NCBI GenBank assembly: GCA_003450815.1
Contig: DMES01000018.1
Span: forward strand, 1-50,657
From: Elusimicrobiota bacterium
Lineage (GTDB): Bacteria; Elusimicrobiota; Elusimicrobia; Elusimicrobiales; UBA9959
DNA length: 50,657 nt
Direction of reading: 5' to 3'
In this document: positions 39,750 to 47,230 of the stretch, one piece after another
Position numbering within the stretch: position 1 is the first letter of the stretch
Layout: every line of letters starts with the position of its first letter
Notes under the pieces: generated by a model
What the model was told of the DNA's origin: nothing
Seen by the model: only the letters and a program-made list of their open reading frames with translations
Databases searched by the model: none
Made by a program: the position numbers and the translations under genes

Positions 39750-41096
39750 CTAAGCTACGATCTCAACATATTTATCGTTAACTTTAGCAACCACACCGGA
39801 AATGCTCGCGTGCACAGGGCAGCCTAATTTATTCTCCGGCGCCAGGCCCACCACCGCGCCTTTTTGCACAATTTCACCCGGTTTAACCGAGGGAACACAC
39901 GGAACTCCTATGTGCTGGGTCATCAAAATTTTTACCCTTGCCGGTTTATAGTCCGCATCAAACCAGGGCGCGTCGGTATTGTAATCCGAAAGCCCCAGGC
40001 GCCGTATAAGTTTTGACATCGGCACCTTGCGGAAATCACGCGACGGGTGCGGATAGTCCGCGCGTCCCGCATTTATGGCCGATTCCCGATAATTCACTTT
40101 AATTTCCCGCAAATCCGACTTGGCAGAGGCGCAGGCAGCCATTGGGTGCAGGCCTTCAGGGCAGGAATACAGGCTGCAAAGAGAGCACTCGCAGCAGAGC
40201 AGGGCATACTGGCTGTGTAATTTGCGCTCAGGCCCCGAAAAAAGCAGGTTACGCATTACCCGATGCGGCTGAACATTGTGGCCCAGTAAATACCGCGGAC
40301 AGAGTTCGGTGCAGAAAGAGCATTGGTCGCAGACGGACCTGCCTATACGCGAAACCACAGACCGGCTTTGCGCTTTTTTGGCTATAAGCGGGTGGCTGCG
40401 CGGCAAAACTATCAGCCCCCCCGACGACTTGGTTATCGGAACATTAAATTCCAGCAATACCTTGCCCATCATGGGCCCACCGTCTATGGCGGCAACCGGC
40501 TCTTTTATTTTAACTCCGCCGGCTATTTCAACGGCTTCGGAGTAGGTAATGCCGATAGGGACTTTTATGGTGCATGGTTTTTTTACCGCGCCCGTGATAG
40601 TCACCCATTTTTCTATTACAGGCGAACTTTGAGCAAGGGCAGCGTTATAAAGCGTTTCCACATTATTCACTACGCAGCCCGCCGCCAGCGGCAGGCCGCC
40701 CGGCGGAACAACGCGCCCCGTAGCCTCATAAACCAGACACTGCTCGTCGCCGGCCGGATAGTAATCGCCAAGCTTTAATACGCGGATATTTTTCCTTGAG
40801 CGGGCTATTTCTTCAAGGCGCAGAATAGTTTTTTCATGTTTTTTCTTGATGCCGACCACGCCTTCCCCGGCGCCGGTGGAACGCATCATCAGTTCAAGGC
40901 CGTCAAAAACCTTTTCAGGAAAAAGCTCAAGCAGTTTCTGGTCTTTTTTCAGCAGCGGCTCGCATTCAGCCGCGTTTACAATAACACAATCGGCGCGGCT
41001 TTGCGCTTTTATATAAGCCGGAAAACCGGCTCCCCCGGCGCCCACCACACCCGCGGCTCTAAGAACCGGGCCGAATTCGGCGGAAAAGTTGGACAT
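39750..41096 (-). CDS. pduS: PduS/RnfC-like flavin and Fe-S oxidoreductase
   Basis: PduS oxidises NADH and passes electrons through flavin and two [4Fe-4S] clusters. The 448-residue protein has the RnfC-like core (RAAGVVGAGGAGFPAYIKAQ, VIVNAAECEPLLKKDQKLLE, YYPAGDEQCLVYEATGR), a SLBB-like segment (TIKVPIGITYSEAVEIAGGV), two Fe-S motifs (CDQCSFCTELCP near residue 259 and CCECSLCSLYSCPEG near 302), and a biotinyl-like C-terminal domain. Placed beside pduT, it is the likely NADH sink of a compartment without alcohol dehydrogenase. Confidence 0.95.
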   Translation of the reverse strand: MSNFSAEFGPVLRAAGVVGAGGAGFPAYIKAQSRADCVIVNAAECEPLLKKDQKLLELFPEKVFDGLELMMRSTGAGEGVVGIKKKHEKTILRLEEIARSRKNIRVLKLGDYYPAGDEQCLVYEATGRVVPPGGLPLAAGCVVNNVETLYNAALAQSSPVIEKWVTITGAVKKPCTIKVPIGITYSEAVEIAGGVKIKEPVAAIDGGPMMGKVLLEFNVPITKSSGGLIVLPRSHPLIAKKAQSRSVVSRIGRSVCDQCSFCTELCPRYLLGHNVQPHRVMRNLLFSGPERKLHSQYALLCCECSLCSLYSCPEGLHPMAACASAKSDLREIKVNYRESAINAGRADYPHPSRDFRKVPMSKLIRRLGLSDYNTDAPWFDADYKPARVKILMTQHIGVPCVPSVKPGEIVQKGAVVGLAPENKLGCPVHASISGVVAKVNDKYVEIVA

Positions 41097-41103
41097 TATA
41101 AAT

Positions 41104-41193
41104 TTGAGGGGATAGAATTCAGGGTGGATGGGATAGGGTCTAAGGAGTTCCTTGATACCTCTACCCTATACCCTAGCCCTTATACCCTATCTT
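41104..41193. repeat. word-hairpin element (GGGATAGGGTCTAAGG/CCCTATACCCTAG family)
   Basis: The left arm AGGGGATAGAATTCAGGGTG, then GGATGGGATAGGGTCTAAGG; the right arm CCTCTACCCTATACCCTAGC, then CCTTATACCCTATC. The aminotransferase stop TAG (41187-41189) is part of the outer TAGGGTATAAGG word. Confidence 0.75.
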
Positions 41194-42413
41194 TCGACCA
41201 TGCAGCTTTTTACTGTGTTGGCCAGGCGTTTTATGCCTTCCTCTATTTCCTCAACGGTCGGATAGGAGAAATTCAGACGTATGGTGTTTTTGCCGGAACC
41301 ATCGCAGTGGAAAGCGGAACCGATCACATACGCGACATTTTCTTTTATCGCCTCCTTGAACATATCATCGGCGCTCATGCCTTCCGGCAGGCGCACCCAC
41401 AGGAAAAGTCCGCCTTCCGGTTTTGTCCAGGTAACTCCGTCCGGCATATATTTTTCAAGGGCGCCTACCATGGTATCCTTTTTCAATTTATAGGTTTTTT
41501 TAATCAGCGCGGTGTGTTTTTCAAAAAGACCTGTGCGCAGGAAGTCGGCCGCTATAAGCTGGTTCAGGCTGGAAGTGCAGAGATCAAGCGACTGCTTGAG
41601 AATTTCCATCTTTTTTACTATCTGCGGATGGGCAAGTATTATACCGAGACGCAGGCCAGGCGCGAAGGTTTTTGAGAAAGTGAACAGTGAAATTATGTTG
41701 TCGGTCTTTCTTGAATTCTGATCCAGGCGGTAAAGCATATCGGGAGCCCTGCCCTCAAAACGTATCTGCCGGTAGGGAGAATCCTCTATTATGGCCACAT
41801 TATATTTCTCGGAAAGCTCTATAACTTTTTTTCGCTTTTCACCGGAAAGGGTGACGCCGCTGGGATTCTGAAAGTCCGGCACCAGATAGACGAACTTATA
41901 ATGCTCGTCCTGATTCTTAAGCCACTGCAGCCTCTCCTCAAGTTCAACCGTACTTACGCCGTCATCCTCAAGCGTAACCCCCACAAAATCCGCGCCATAG
42001 GACTTAAAAACCTGAAGACCGCCCATGTAGCTCGGCTTTTCCACCAGCACGGGGTCGGAGGCATCTATAAAAAGGCGGCCGACCAGATCCAGCGCCTGCT
42101 GTGAAGCCGTGGTGACTATAAGATTTTCAGGCTTGGCAGTTATTCCCTCGTGCTTTTTCAGGAATTTAATAAATTCTTCTTTTAATTCCGGCAGACCGTC
42201 GGTGGGGCCGTATTGCAGCGCCACCCTGCCTTTTTTCGCCATTATTTCTTTGACGGATTCGGCCACGAAATCGTACGGGAAAAGCTGAGGATCCGGCAGG
42301 CCGCCGGCAAAAGATATTACTCCCGGCTTGTTAGTTAGTTTAAGCAGTTCTCTTATTACGGATGCCTTGGTGCGCCGGGGCGCGGTTGCGATATTTTTTG
42401 CTATGTCTATCAT
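41187..42413 (-). CDS. PLP-dependent aminotransferase, class I/II (LysN/AADAT-like)
   Basis: The 408-residue fold-type I enzyme opens like 2-aminoadipate and aromatic aminotransferases (APRRTKASVIRELLKLTNKP, GVISFAGGLPDPQLFP). It has LQYGPTDGLPELKEEF, VTTASQQALDLVGRLF, YLVPDFQNPSGVTLSGEKRK, EDSPYRQIRFEG and the PLP-binding lysine in SLFTFSKTFAPGLRLG. There is no regulator domain. GGAGG precedes the ATG. Substrate cannot be decided; it is upstream of pduS and separated by a word element, so a link to the compartment is not implied. Confidence 0.9.
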   Translation of the reverse strand: MIDIAKNIATAPRRTKASVIRELLKLTNKPGVISFAGGLPDPQLFPYDFVAESVKEIMAKKGRVALQYGPTDGLPELKEEFIKFLKKHEGITAKPENLIVTTASQQALDLVGRLFIDASDPVLVEKPSYMGGLQVFKSYGADFVGVTLEDDGVSTVELEERLQWLKNQDEHYKFVYLVPDFQNPSGVTLSGEKRKKVIELSEKYNVAIIEDSPYRQIRFEGRAPDMLYRLDQNSRKTDNIISLFTFSKTFAPGLRLGIILAHPQIVKKMEILKQSLDLCTSSLNQLIAADFLRTGLFEKHTALIKKTYKLKKDTMVGALEKYMPDGVTWTKPEGGLFLWVRLPEGMSADDMFKEAIKENVAYVIGSAFHCDGSGKNTIRLNFSYPTVEEIEEGIKRLANTVKSCMVER

Positions 42414-42505
42414 AGGGATCCTCCGTAAAACTATCGTTTAGAGCTTCATCTCGTTATAATTTACTCAATTACAATTTATTATTCAAGAAAAAAGATTTTC
42501 AAGAC

Positions 42506-43954
42506 TTATCTGGCCAAACCAGCCCCATTCATGGCGGACGAAAAATAGTTAAAATTCTCGCTGTAATATTCAGCCTTATCGGAGTCTTTTTCAAGCCCGG
42601 CTTTTTTAGAATACCAGACGGCGGCTTTGGGATAATTTTTTTCACGCAAGGCCAAAAGGCGGGTAGGGAAGGGCCGCGATGTTTTAAGGCAGGCCTTTTC
42701 AACAGCCTTTAAATGCTGGCTGAGTATTTCCAAAGACATATTTTTGGCGCGGTCGCGGATAAAATCCGCCGCCTCAAGTATAGCAAGCGCACCCTTGGTT
42801 TTCAGGGACAGCTGTTCGTCCAGCGGCAAGCCGGATTTAACCGCGTTTTCATCGGCCACCGCAAGGCAATCCAGGGCAAGCGGGTAATTTTTGACCTCAA
42901 GCGCGGCCGAACCGATGAAAAGAAGCGCTTCCGCGCTGAAAGGCGGCCATCGTTTCAGATAAAAATCCTCCAGATACCGGCTATAGGCGGCTTTCTCAAG
43001 CTGCAACAGCGCGAGCGCCGCTGTTTCACCGATATAATCCCCCAGACGCCCGGAAGCATACGAAAGGATTTTTGCGTCCTGCACACTGTTTTTTTTATAT
43101 ATTTCAGCCTCCTCAAAGCCAAGATAGCCGCCCACTTCATCTTCGTATTTCTTCCGGATCCTCTCACGATAAGCCGCGGGGTCCAGAGACAGCGTAAGGT
43201 AGCTGCCCAGGGCATTCTCGGTGTAGAGGTCGTAATAAGCCCCGCTTATTACAGCCTTAAGCAGCTTTGGCGAGCGTTTCATTTTTTCATGAGTATACAA
43301 ATCTTCTGTGAAATAGGCCTCATATTCAAATTCAAGCGGGATGGCCGAGACGGCCCCCTCCGATCCCGAAGCCACAGCCAGGGTGGCATCGGTTTGGCCG
43401 CTAATAACAGGTAAAGATATGGAAAAGGTAGAGATGAAGTTAGGACTAGGAGCCGCATTCACTTTACCTGTGCCTTTACCTTTAATGGCCGTTTCCCTGG
43501 CGCTGTCCGCGGTTGAAACGCTATACTCGGGATAAAGATAGCTTTGCAGGGCGTGCACCAGTTCATGCAGATAAACGGAATCGGCGCGTTTTACAAACTC
43601 GGCGCGGGCTTTAGAACTTTTAAGCATTATTTCAATCATTTCACGGTCTTTATAACCCTTCGCTCGGACTCCGAAAAATCCAGCAATAAACCTGGAATTG
43701 AAATAGATGGCGTTTTCCTGGCATGAAAAATAGGCGAGCCATGGCCCGTTATCACTACGCAGAAGCACCCGGCGCTGAGAATTTTTAATCCCTGCGCTCG
43801 CAAGCCTTGCATAAATTTCAACGCCGTGTGGCAAGGTCTTTATGGTTTTCTCGAAATCCACGGCCAAAGCCGCCCCCAGCCGTTCATCATAACGGTAAGC
43901 TCGCGCCGTACCAGAGAGAGGCAGAAAAAAGATAAAAAACAATAGGCCCCGCAT
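42506..43954 (-). CDS. secreted HELVH (putative metalloprotease-like) protein
   Basis: The 482-residue protein has a signal peptide (MRGLLFFIFFLPLSGTARA). Near residue 130 it has an HExxH motif in DSVYLHELVHALQSYLYPEY. The region after (EAYFTEDLYTHEKM and GYLGFEEAEIYKK) is rich in Glu that could complete a metal site. The C-terminal third is helical, TPR-like (ALLFIGSAALEVKNYPLALD). It shares the HELxH motif and general plan with the protein at 2905, without obvious overall similarity. No family is recognised. Confidence 0.75.
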   Translation of the reverse strand: MRGLLFFIFFLPLSGTARAYRYDERLGAALAVDFEKTIKTLPHGVEIYARLASAGIKNSQRRVLLRSDNGPWLAYFSCQENAIYFNSRFIAGFFGVRAKGYKDREMIEIMLKSSKARAEFVKRADSVYLHELVHALQSYLYPEYSVSTADSARETAIKGKGTGKVNAAPSPNFISTFSISLPVISGQTDATLAVASGSEGAVSAIPLEFEYEAYFTEDLYTHEKMKRSPKLLKAVISGAYYDLYTENALGSYLTLSLDPAAYRERIRKKYEDEVGGYLGFEEAEIYKKNSVQDAKILSYASGRLGDYIGETAALALLQLEKAAYSRYLEDFYLKRWPPFSAEALLFIGSAALEVKNYPLALDCLAVADENAVKSGLPLDEQLSLKTKGALAILEAADFIRDRAKNMSLEILSQHLKAVEKACLKTSRPFPTRLLALREKNYPKAAVWYSKKAGLEKDSDKAEYYSENFNYFSSAMNGAGLAR

Positions 43955-43974
43955 AAGCCTATATTACAATACTT

Positions 43975-44017
43975 GCCCCGCGCTTTTGGATATATATTGA
44001 AGCCAAAAGGGCGGGGC
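43975..44017. promoter_or_regulatory. inverted repeat between divergent genes
   Basis: GCCCCGC-G-CTTTTGG (43975-43989) is complementary to CCAAAAG-G-GCGGGGC (44003-44017) around a TATATATT-containing 13-nt loop. It is placed where an operator for the divergent HELVH and ytxH genes would lie; it could also be a transcript hairpin. Confidence 0.5.
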
Positions 44018-44030
44018 TTGCGTGGAAAAT

Positions 44031-44057
44031 TTGACAAGCGCCCCCGCAATGTATAAG
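44031..44057 (+). promoter_or_regulatory. candidate promoter of the YtxH gene
   Basis: TTGACA at 44031 and TATAAG at 44052 with a 15-nt spacer, shorter than ideal; GGGAGGA lies upstream of the ATG at 44104. Confidence 0.5.
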
Positions 44058-44103
44058 AATTAAAGAAACGGTATTTCCCGTATTTATTTTCTGGGAGGAC
44101 ACA

Positions 44104-44325
44104 ATGTCTGAGAACAGAACCGGCGAGGTAGTAAGCGCGTTTTTACTGGGCGGAATTATAGGCGCGGCACTGGGCATACTTTTTGCCCCGGCCTCCGGAG
44201 CAGAAACCCGCGAAAAGGTTTGTGATTGGATGGACGAAACCAAAGAGAAAGCCAAAGAGAAAATGGCAAAATTGGAAGAAGAAATAAAACGCCGCAAGGA
44301 ACAGCTGCTCAAGCACCAGAACTAA
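44104..44325 (+). CDS. YtxH-domain small membrane-anchored protein
   Basis: The 73-residue protein has a glycine-rich membrane segment (VVSAFLLGGIIGAALGILFA), followed by the YtxH/gas-vesicle-like signature PASGAETREKV and a charged coiled coil (KEKAKEKMAKLEEEIKRRKE). YtxH proteins are often general-stress or envelope-associated; the role is unsettled. GGGAGGACACA provides the ribosome site. A strong terminator follows. Confidence 0.88.
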   Translation: MSENRTGEVVSAFLLGGIIGAALGILFAPASGAETREKVCDWMDETKEKAKEKMAKLEEEIKRRKEQLLKHQN

Positions 44326-44327
44326 TC

Positions 44328-44371
44328 TAAAAAATCCGCCCGCCGGACTAACGGTCGGATTTTTTAGATTC
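44328..44371 (+). terminator. terminator after the YtxH gene
   Basis: AATCTAAAAAATCCG pairs with CGGATTTTTTAGATT around an 18-nt loop. The run of six T follows the stem core; the symmetry would allow use in both directions. Confidence 0.85.
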
Positions 44372-44380
44372 ATGTTAATG

Positions 44381-44423
44381 CCCCCAATCCGCTTCAAATC
44401 CTAGATTTGAAGCGGATTGGGGG
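44381..44423. repeat. perfect 20-bp inverted repeat with 3-nt loop
   Basis: CCCCCAATCCGCTTCAAATC, loop CTA, then its exact complement. It lies between the YtxH terminator and the end of the symporter gene. There is no T run on the symporter strand (minus), so it is not a classical terminator for that gene. Confidence 0.8.
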
Positions 44424-44503
44424 TTGATTTTACCGGGTCGACAGGAGTATCCGTGTGAGAGGCACCGTGTGGATCGGACAGCCGGCCGCGGTTTTCGGAT
44501 TTT

Positions 44504-45997
44504 TCATTCCGTCGCGCGGAGCACGTCGGTGGCAGGATCTTCGGTTTTTCCGAAAGCCCAGCCGAGAGCGAAGGTGCATACCGTACCAAGCACTATCATC
44601 CAGCTCCACCCTAAGGCCAGACGGCCTGTTTCCGAGAGGTAAAGCGCCAACCCCGCCAGCCCCGCGCTGATAAACATGGCGGCCACATTACCCAGATTCG
44701 CGCGCCTTTTGGTCAGCAAGCCAAGTAAAAACACACCAAGCAAACTGCCGGCGGTAACTCCGTTAACCTTGTAGGCAAGCCATAGCATTCCTTCGGTTTT
44801 ACGGCAGTAATAAGCGATACCCGCCAGTATCAGGCCAAAAGCCAGCACGCTCAGGCGCGAAACCAGCAGATAATGCTTTTCATCACCGTCTTTATTAAGC
44901 AAAGGACGGTAGATATCCGTTACAAAAGACGAGCTCAAAGAGCTTAGCGGAGAGTCAATACTTGCAAGTATTACCGCGGTCAGAACCAGGCCTTTAAGGC
45001 CCTGCGGCAAAACATGCACCGTGAAATGCGAAAGGATCTTGTCGGAATTATCCGGAAGCAGAAGGCCCGGGTTCTGACTGTAAAACACAAAAAGGAGAGT
45101 TCCCACCGAGAGATAGATAATAAGCAGCGGTATGGTGGCGAATATAGTGGCTATTATAGTCCGCTGGCTGCCCTCTCTTGTTTCCAGAGTAAGCAGGCGC
45201 TGCATCAGTTCCTGATCGGTTCCGAAAGACGCCATGGAGCCGAAAATGCCGTTCAGGATGGCTATCCAAAGCACATTGGGGTCCTTCGCGCTCCAGCCAA
45301 GGTTCAAAAGCGAGAGCTTGCCGGCTTCGCCCGCCGTTTTAAATATTTCCCCGAAACCGCCGTGTATGTGGGCAAAAAGATAAAGCAGCACCGCTCCGCC
45401 TGCCAGATAAAAACTCATAGCTTCAAAAGCGCCGGTCCAGATAACGGCCCGTATACCGCCAAAACCTATAAACACCACGCTTATCGTAGTAAAGAAGGCA
45501 AGCGTCCAGGAAAGCTGCCAGCCCATGATAACCGAAACCGCGAGCGACGCCGCGTAAAGCCTGAGCCCGGAGGCGAAGAGCCTGGTGACAAAAAAGAAAA
45601 AAGAGCCGGCATACTGGGTTTGCGGGCCAAAGCGGTGTTTAAGAAATTCATAAATGGTGGTGCAGTTATATTTGTAAAACGCGGGGATGAACAGGTAGGC
45701 GATAATTATACGCGCCGCAGCGGAACCGATAAAGAACTGCAGATATTGCCAGTTCTCCTTAAACCCCGTGGCCGGAACCCCTACTATGGTCATGGCGCTT
45801 ATTTCCGTGGCCACAAAAGAGAGCGTAGCGGCCCATATCGGTATCCTGCGCCTGCCCAGGAAGAAATCCTGCGTGTCGGTTTCACCCCTGCCCTTGAAAT
45901 AGGAAATAAACAGCAGAACCGCCACCGCGACGGCCACCAGCGAGTAATCAGCCCAGCCCAGGCCGGTTACTTTGTCAAGCGTTGAAAGTTCTTCCAT
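44504..45997 (-). CDS. sodium:solute symporter (SSS family)
   Basis: A 497-residue inner-membrane protein with about 13 hydrophobic segments. The N-terminal signature is GRGETDTQDFFLGRRRIPIW, then AATLSFVATEISAMTIVGVP; typical SSS blocks follow (YNCTTIYEFLKHRFG, GFGGIRAVIWTGAFEAMSFY, ILASIDSPLSSLSSSFVTDI). Family members import sugars, amino acids, organic acids or sialic acid with Na+; the substrate is not evident. The gene starts inside the end of mazG (23-nt overlap), so the two are probably translated from one message. Confidence 0.93.
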   Translation of the reverse strand: MEELSTLDKVTGLGWADYSLVAVAVAVLLFISYFKGRGETDTQDFFLGRRRIPIWAATLSFVATEISAMTIVGVPATGFKENWQYLQFFIGSAAARIIIAYLFIPAFYKYNCTTIYEFLKHRFGPQTQYAGSFFFFVTRLFASGLRLYAASLAVSVIMGWQLSWTLAFFTTISVVFIGFGGIRAVIWTGAFEAMSFYLAGGAVLLYLFAHIHGGFGEIFKTAGEAGKLSLLNLGWSAKDPNVLWIAILNGIFGSMASFGTDQELMQRLLTLETREGSQRTIIATIFATIPLLIIYLSVGTLLFVFYSQNPGLLLPDNSDKILSHFTVHVLPQGLKGLVLTAVILASIDSPLSSLSSSFVTDIYRPLLNKDGDEKHYLLVSRLSVLAFGLILAGIAYYCRKTEGMLWLAYKVNGVTAGSLLGVFLLGLLTKRRANLGNVAAMFISAGLAGLALYLSETGRLALGWSWMIVLGTVCTFALGWAFGKTEDPATDVLRATE

Positions 45998-46400
45998 CTT
46001 TTTCAGCTTTTTTTATTTTGCGCCATTGAACCAGCACCTGGGCGGAAGTGGCAAGTTTTTTTCCGCCGAAAACATGAGGGTGCCTTCGCACCAGTTTGGC
46101 GTTGACGGTGCGTATCACATCAGAAAGCTTGAAGCGCCCCGCCCTCTCGGCAAGAGCGCTGTGAAAGACCACCTGCAATAAAACATCGCCCAGCTCTTCC
46201 TTAAGATTTTCCCAGTCGTTCTTTTTAACCGCCTGGGTGACTTCACGCGCTTCCTCATGGAGATATTTTAAGAGCGTACGGTGAGTCTGTTTGCGGTCCC
46301 AGGGACAGCCCCCCGGCGCCAGCAGTGCGTCCATTATTCGCGCAAGCGCGCGCAAGCTTGAGCTGTCTGCTAAATTTCCGGCCCTATGTTTTTCTTTCAT
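45975..46400 (-). CDS. mazG: MazG-family nucleoside triphosphate pyrophosphohydrolase
   Basis: A 141-residue single-domain MazG protein, about half the length of E. coli MazG. It has GGCPWDRKQTHRTLLKYLHE, then EEAREVTQAVKKNDWENLKE and ELGDVLLQVVFHS with the EExxE and ExxD metal ligands, and KLVRRHPHVFGG. Such enzymes remove aberrant NTPs. The 3' end overlaps the symporter gene. Confidence 0.93.
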   Translation of the reverse strand: MKEKHRAGNLADSSSLRALARIMDALLAPGGCPWDRKQTHRTLLKYLHEEAREVTQAVKKNDWENLKEELGDVLLQVVFHSALAERAGRFKLSDVIRTVNAKLVRRHPHVFGGKKLATSAQVLVQWRKIKKAEKDGRTFNA

Positions 46401-46531
46401 TTGAGTCCTTAAAAGTATATAATTTTATTATCGGTTTGCAAAAAAAGCGGCCATTTGGGAATCTGTCCGGAATAGGGCTTTCATAGCGAAATTGCTCATG
46501 CCGGTCGGTTTCCTATAGCCGCGGAGGGTGT

Positions 46532-47230
46532 ATGATCGAAGCGGCGAAGAAATCTGAAAAAGGCCTATACCCGGTGCTGGACAAAGGCTTTGTGAAACTG
46601 GTGGATTTCATGGGAGGCGACCAGCGGGCTGTACAGTCCGCAAGAGTCACTTTCGGCTCGGAGAGCAAGGGAGAGGAAAAAGACAAAAGGCTTATAGAAT
46701 ATCTGCTGGCTCATGACCACCACACCCCGTTTGAGCACTGCGTTTTCCAATTCCATATTAAGTGTCCCATTTTCGTAGCCAGGCAGTGGATGCGGCACCG
46801 CATGGCCTCTTATAATGAGGTCAGCGCGCGATATACCGAGGTGGCAGAGGAATTTTACACACCCAAAGCTTTCCGCGCGCAGGACAGAATAAATAGGCAG
46901 GGCTCTACAGCAGGACCGGAGCTTAACCAGCAAAAAATGCTGGCCATTTACGAAGCCAGCGTGAAAGCCTCTTACCAGGCTTACAAGAAACTGCTTGAGG
47001 CCGGAGCGGCCAGGGAAATGGCCCGCATGTCCCTGCCGGTCTCGCAATACACCCAGTTCTACTGGAGCGTTAACGCGCGCAGCCTGCTTAATTTCCTGTC
47101 GCTCCGGATGGATTCGCACGCCCAATCGGAGATAAGGGATTACGCCAACGCCATTTCAGAAATTTTCAGGGATAAAATGCCCTGGACCTGGGAGGCTTTT
47201 TTAAAACTCCATGCGAAATCCACCAGTTAA
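46532..47230 (+). CDS. thyX: flavin-dependent thymidylate synthase ThyX
   Basis: ThyX makes dTMP from dUMP using FAD, NADPH and methylene-tetrahydrofolate. The 232-residue protein has the diagnostic motif RHRMASYNEVSARY at about residues 89-102, HHTPFEHCVFQFHIKCPIFV upstream of it, and ARMSLPVSQYTQFYWSVNAR, then HAQSEIRDYANAI. GGAGG lies upstream of the ATG. It is the first gene of a plus-strand unit, overlapping the next gene by 20 nt. ThyA is not seen in the window. Confidence 0.97.
   Translation: MIEAAKKSEKGLYPVLDKGFVKLVDFMGGDQRAVQSARVTFGSESKGEEKDKRLIEYLLAHDHHTPFEHCVFQFHIKCPIFVARQWMRHRMASYNEVSARYTEVAEEFYTPKAFRAQDRINRQGSTAGPELNQQKMLAIYEASVKASYQAYKKLLEAGAAREMARMSLPVSQYTQFYWSVNARSLLNFLSLRMDSHAQSEIRDYANAISEIFRDKMPWTWEAFLKLHAKSTS

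Noticed and set aside
45014..45985. Plus-strand ORF of 323 codons
   Set aside because: It lies opposite the sodium:solute symporter, is Arg/Lys-rich and has no family features.
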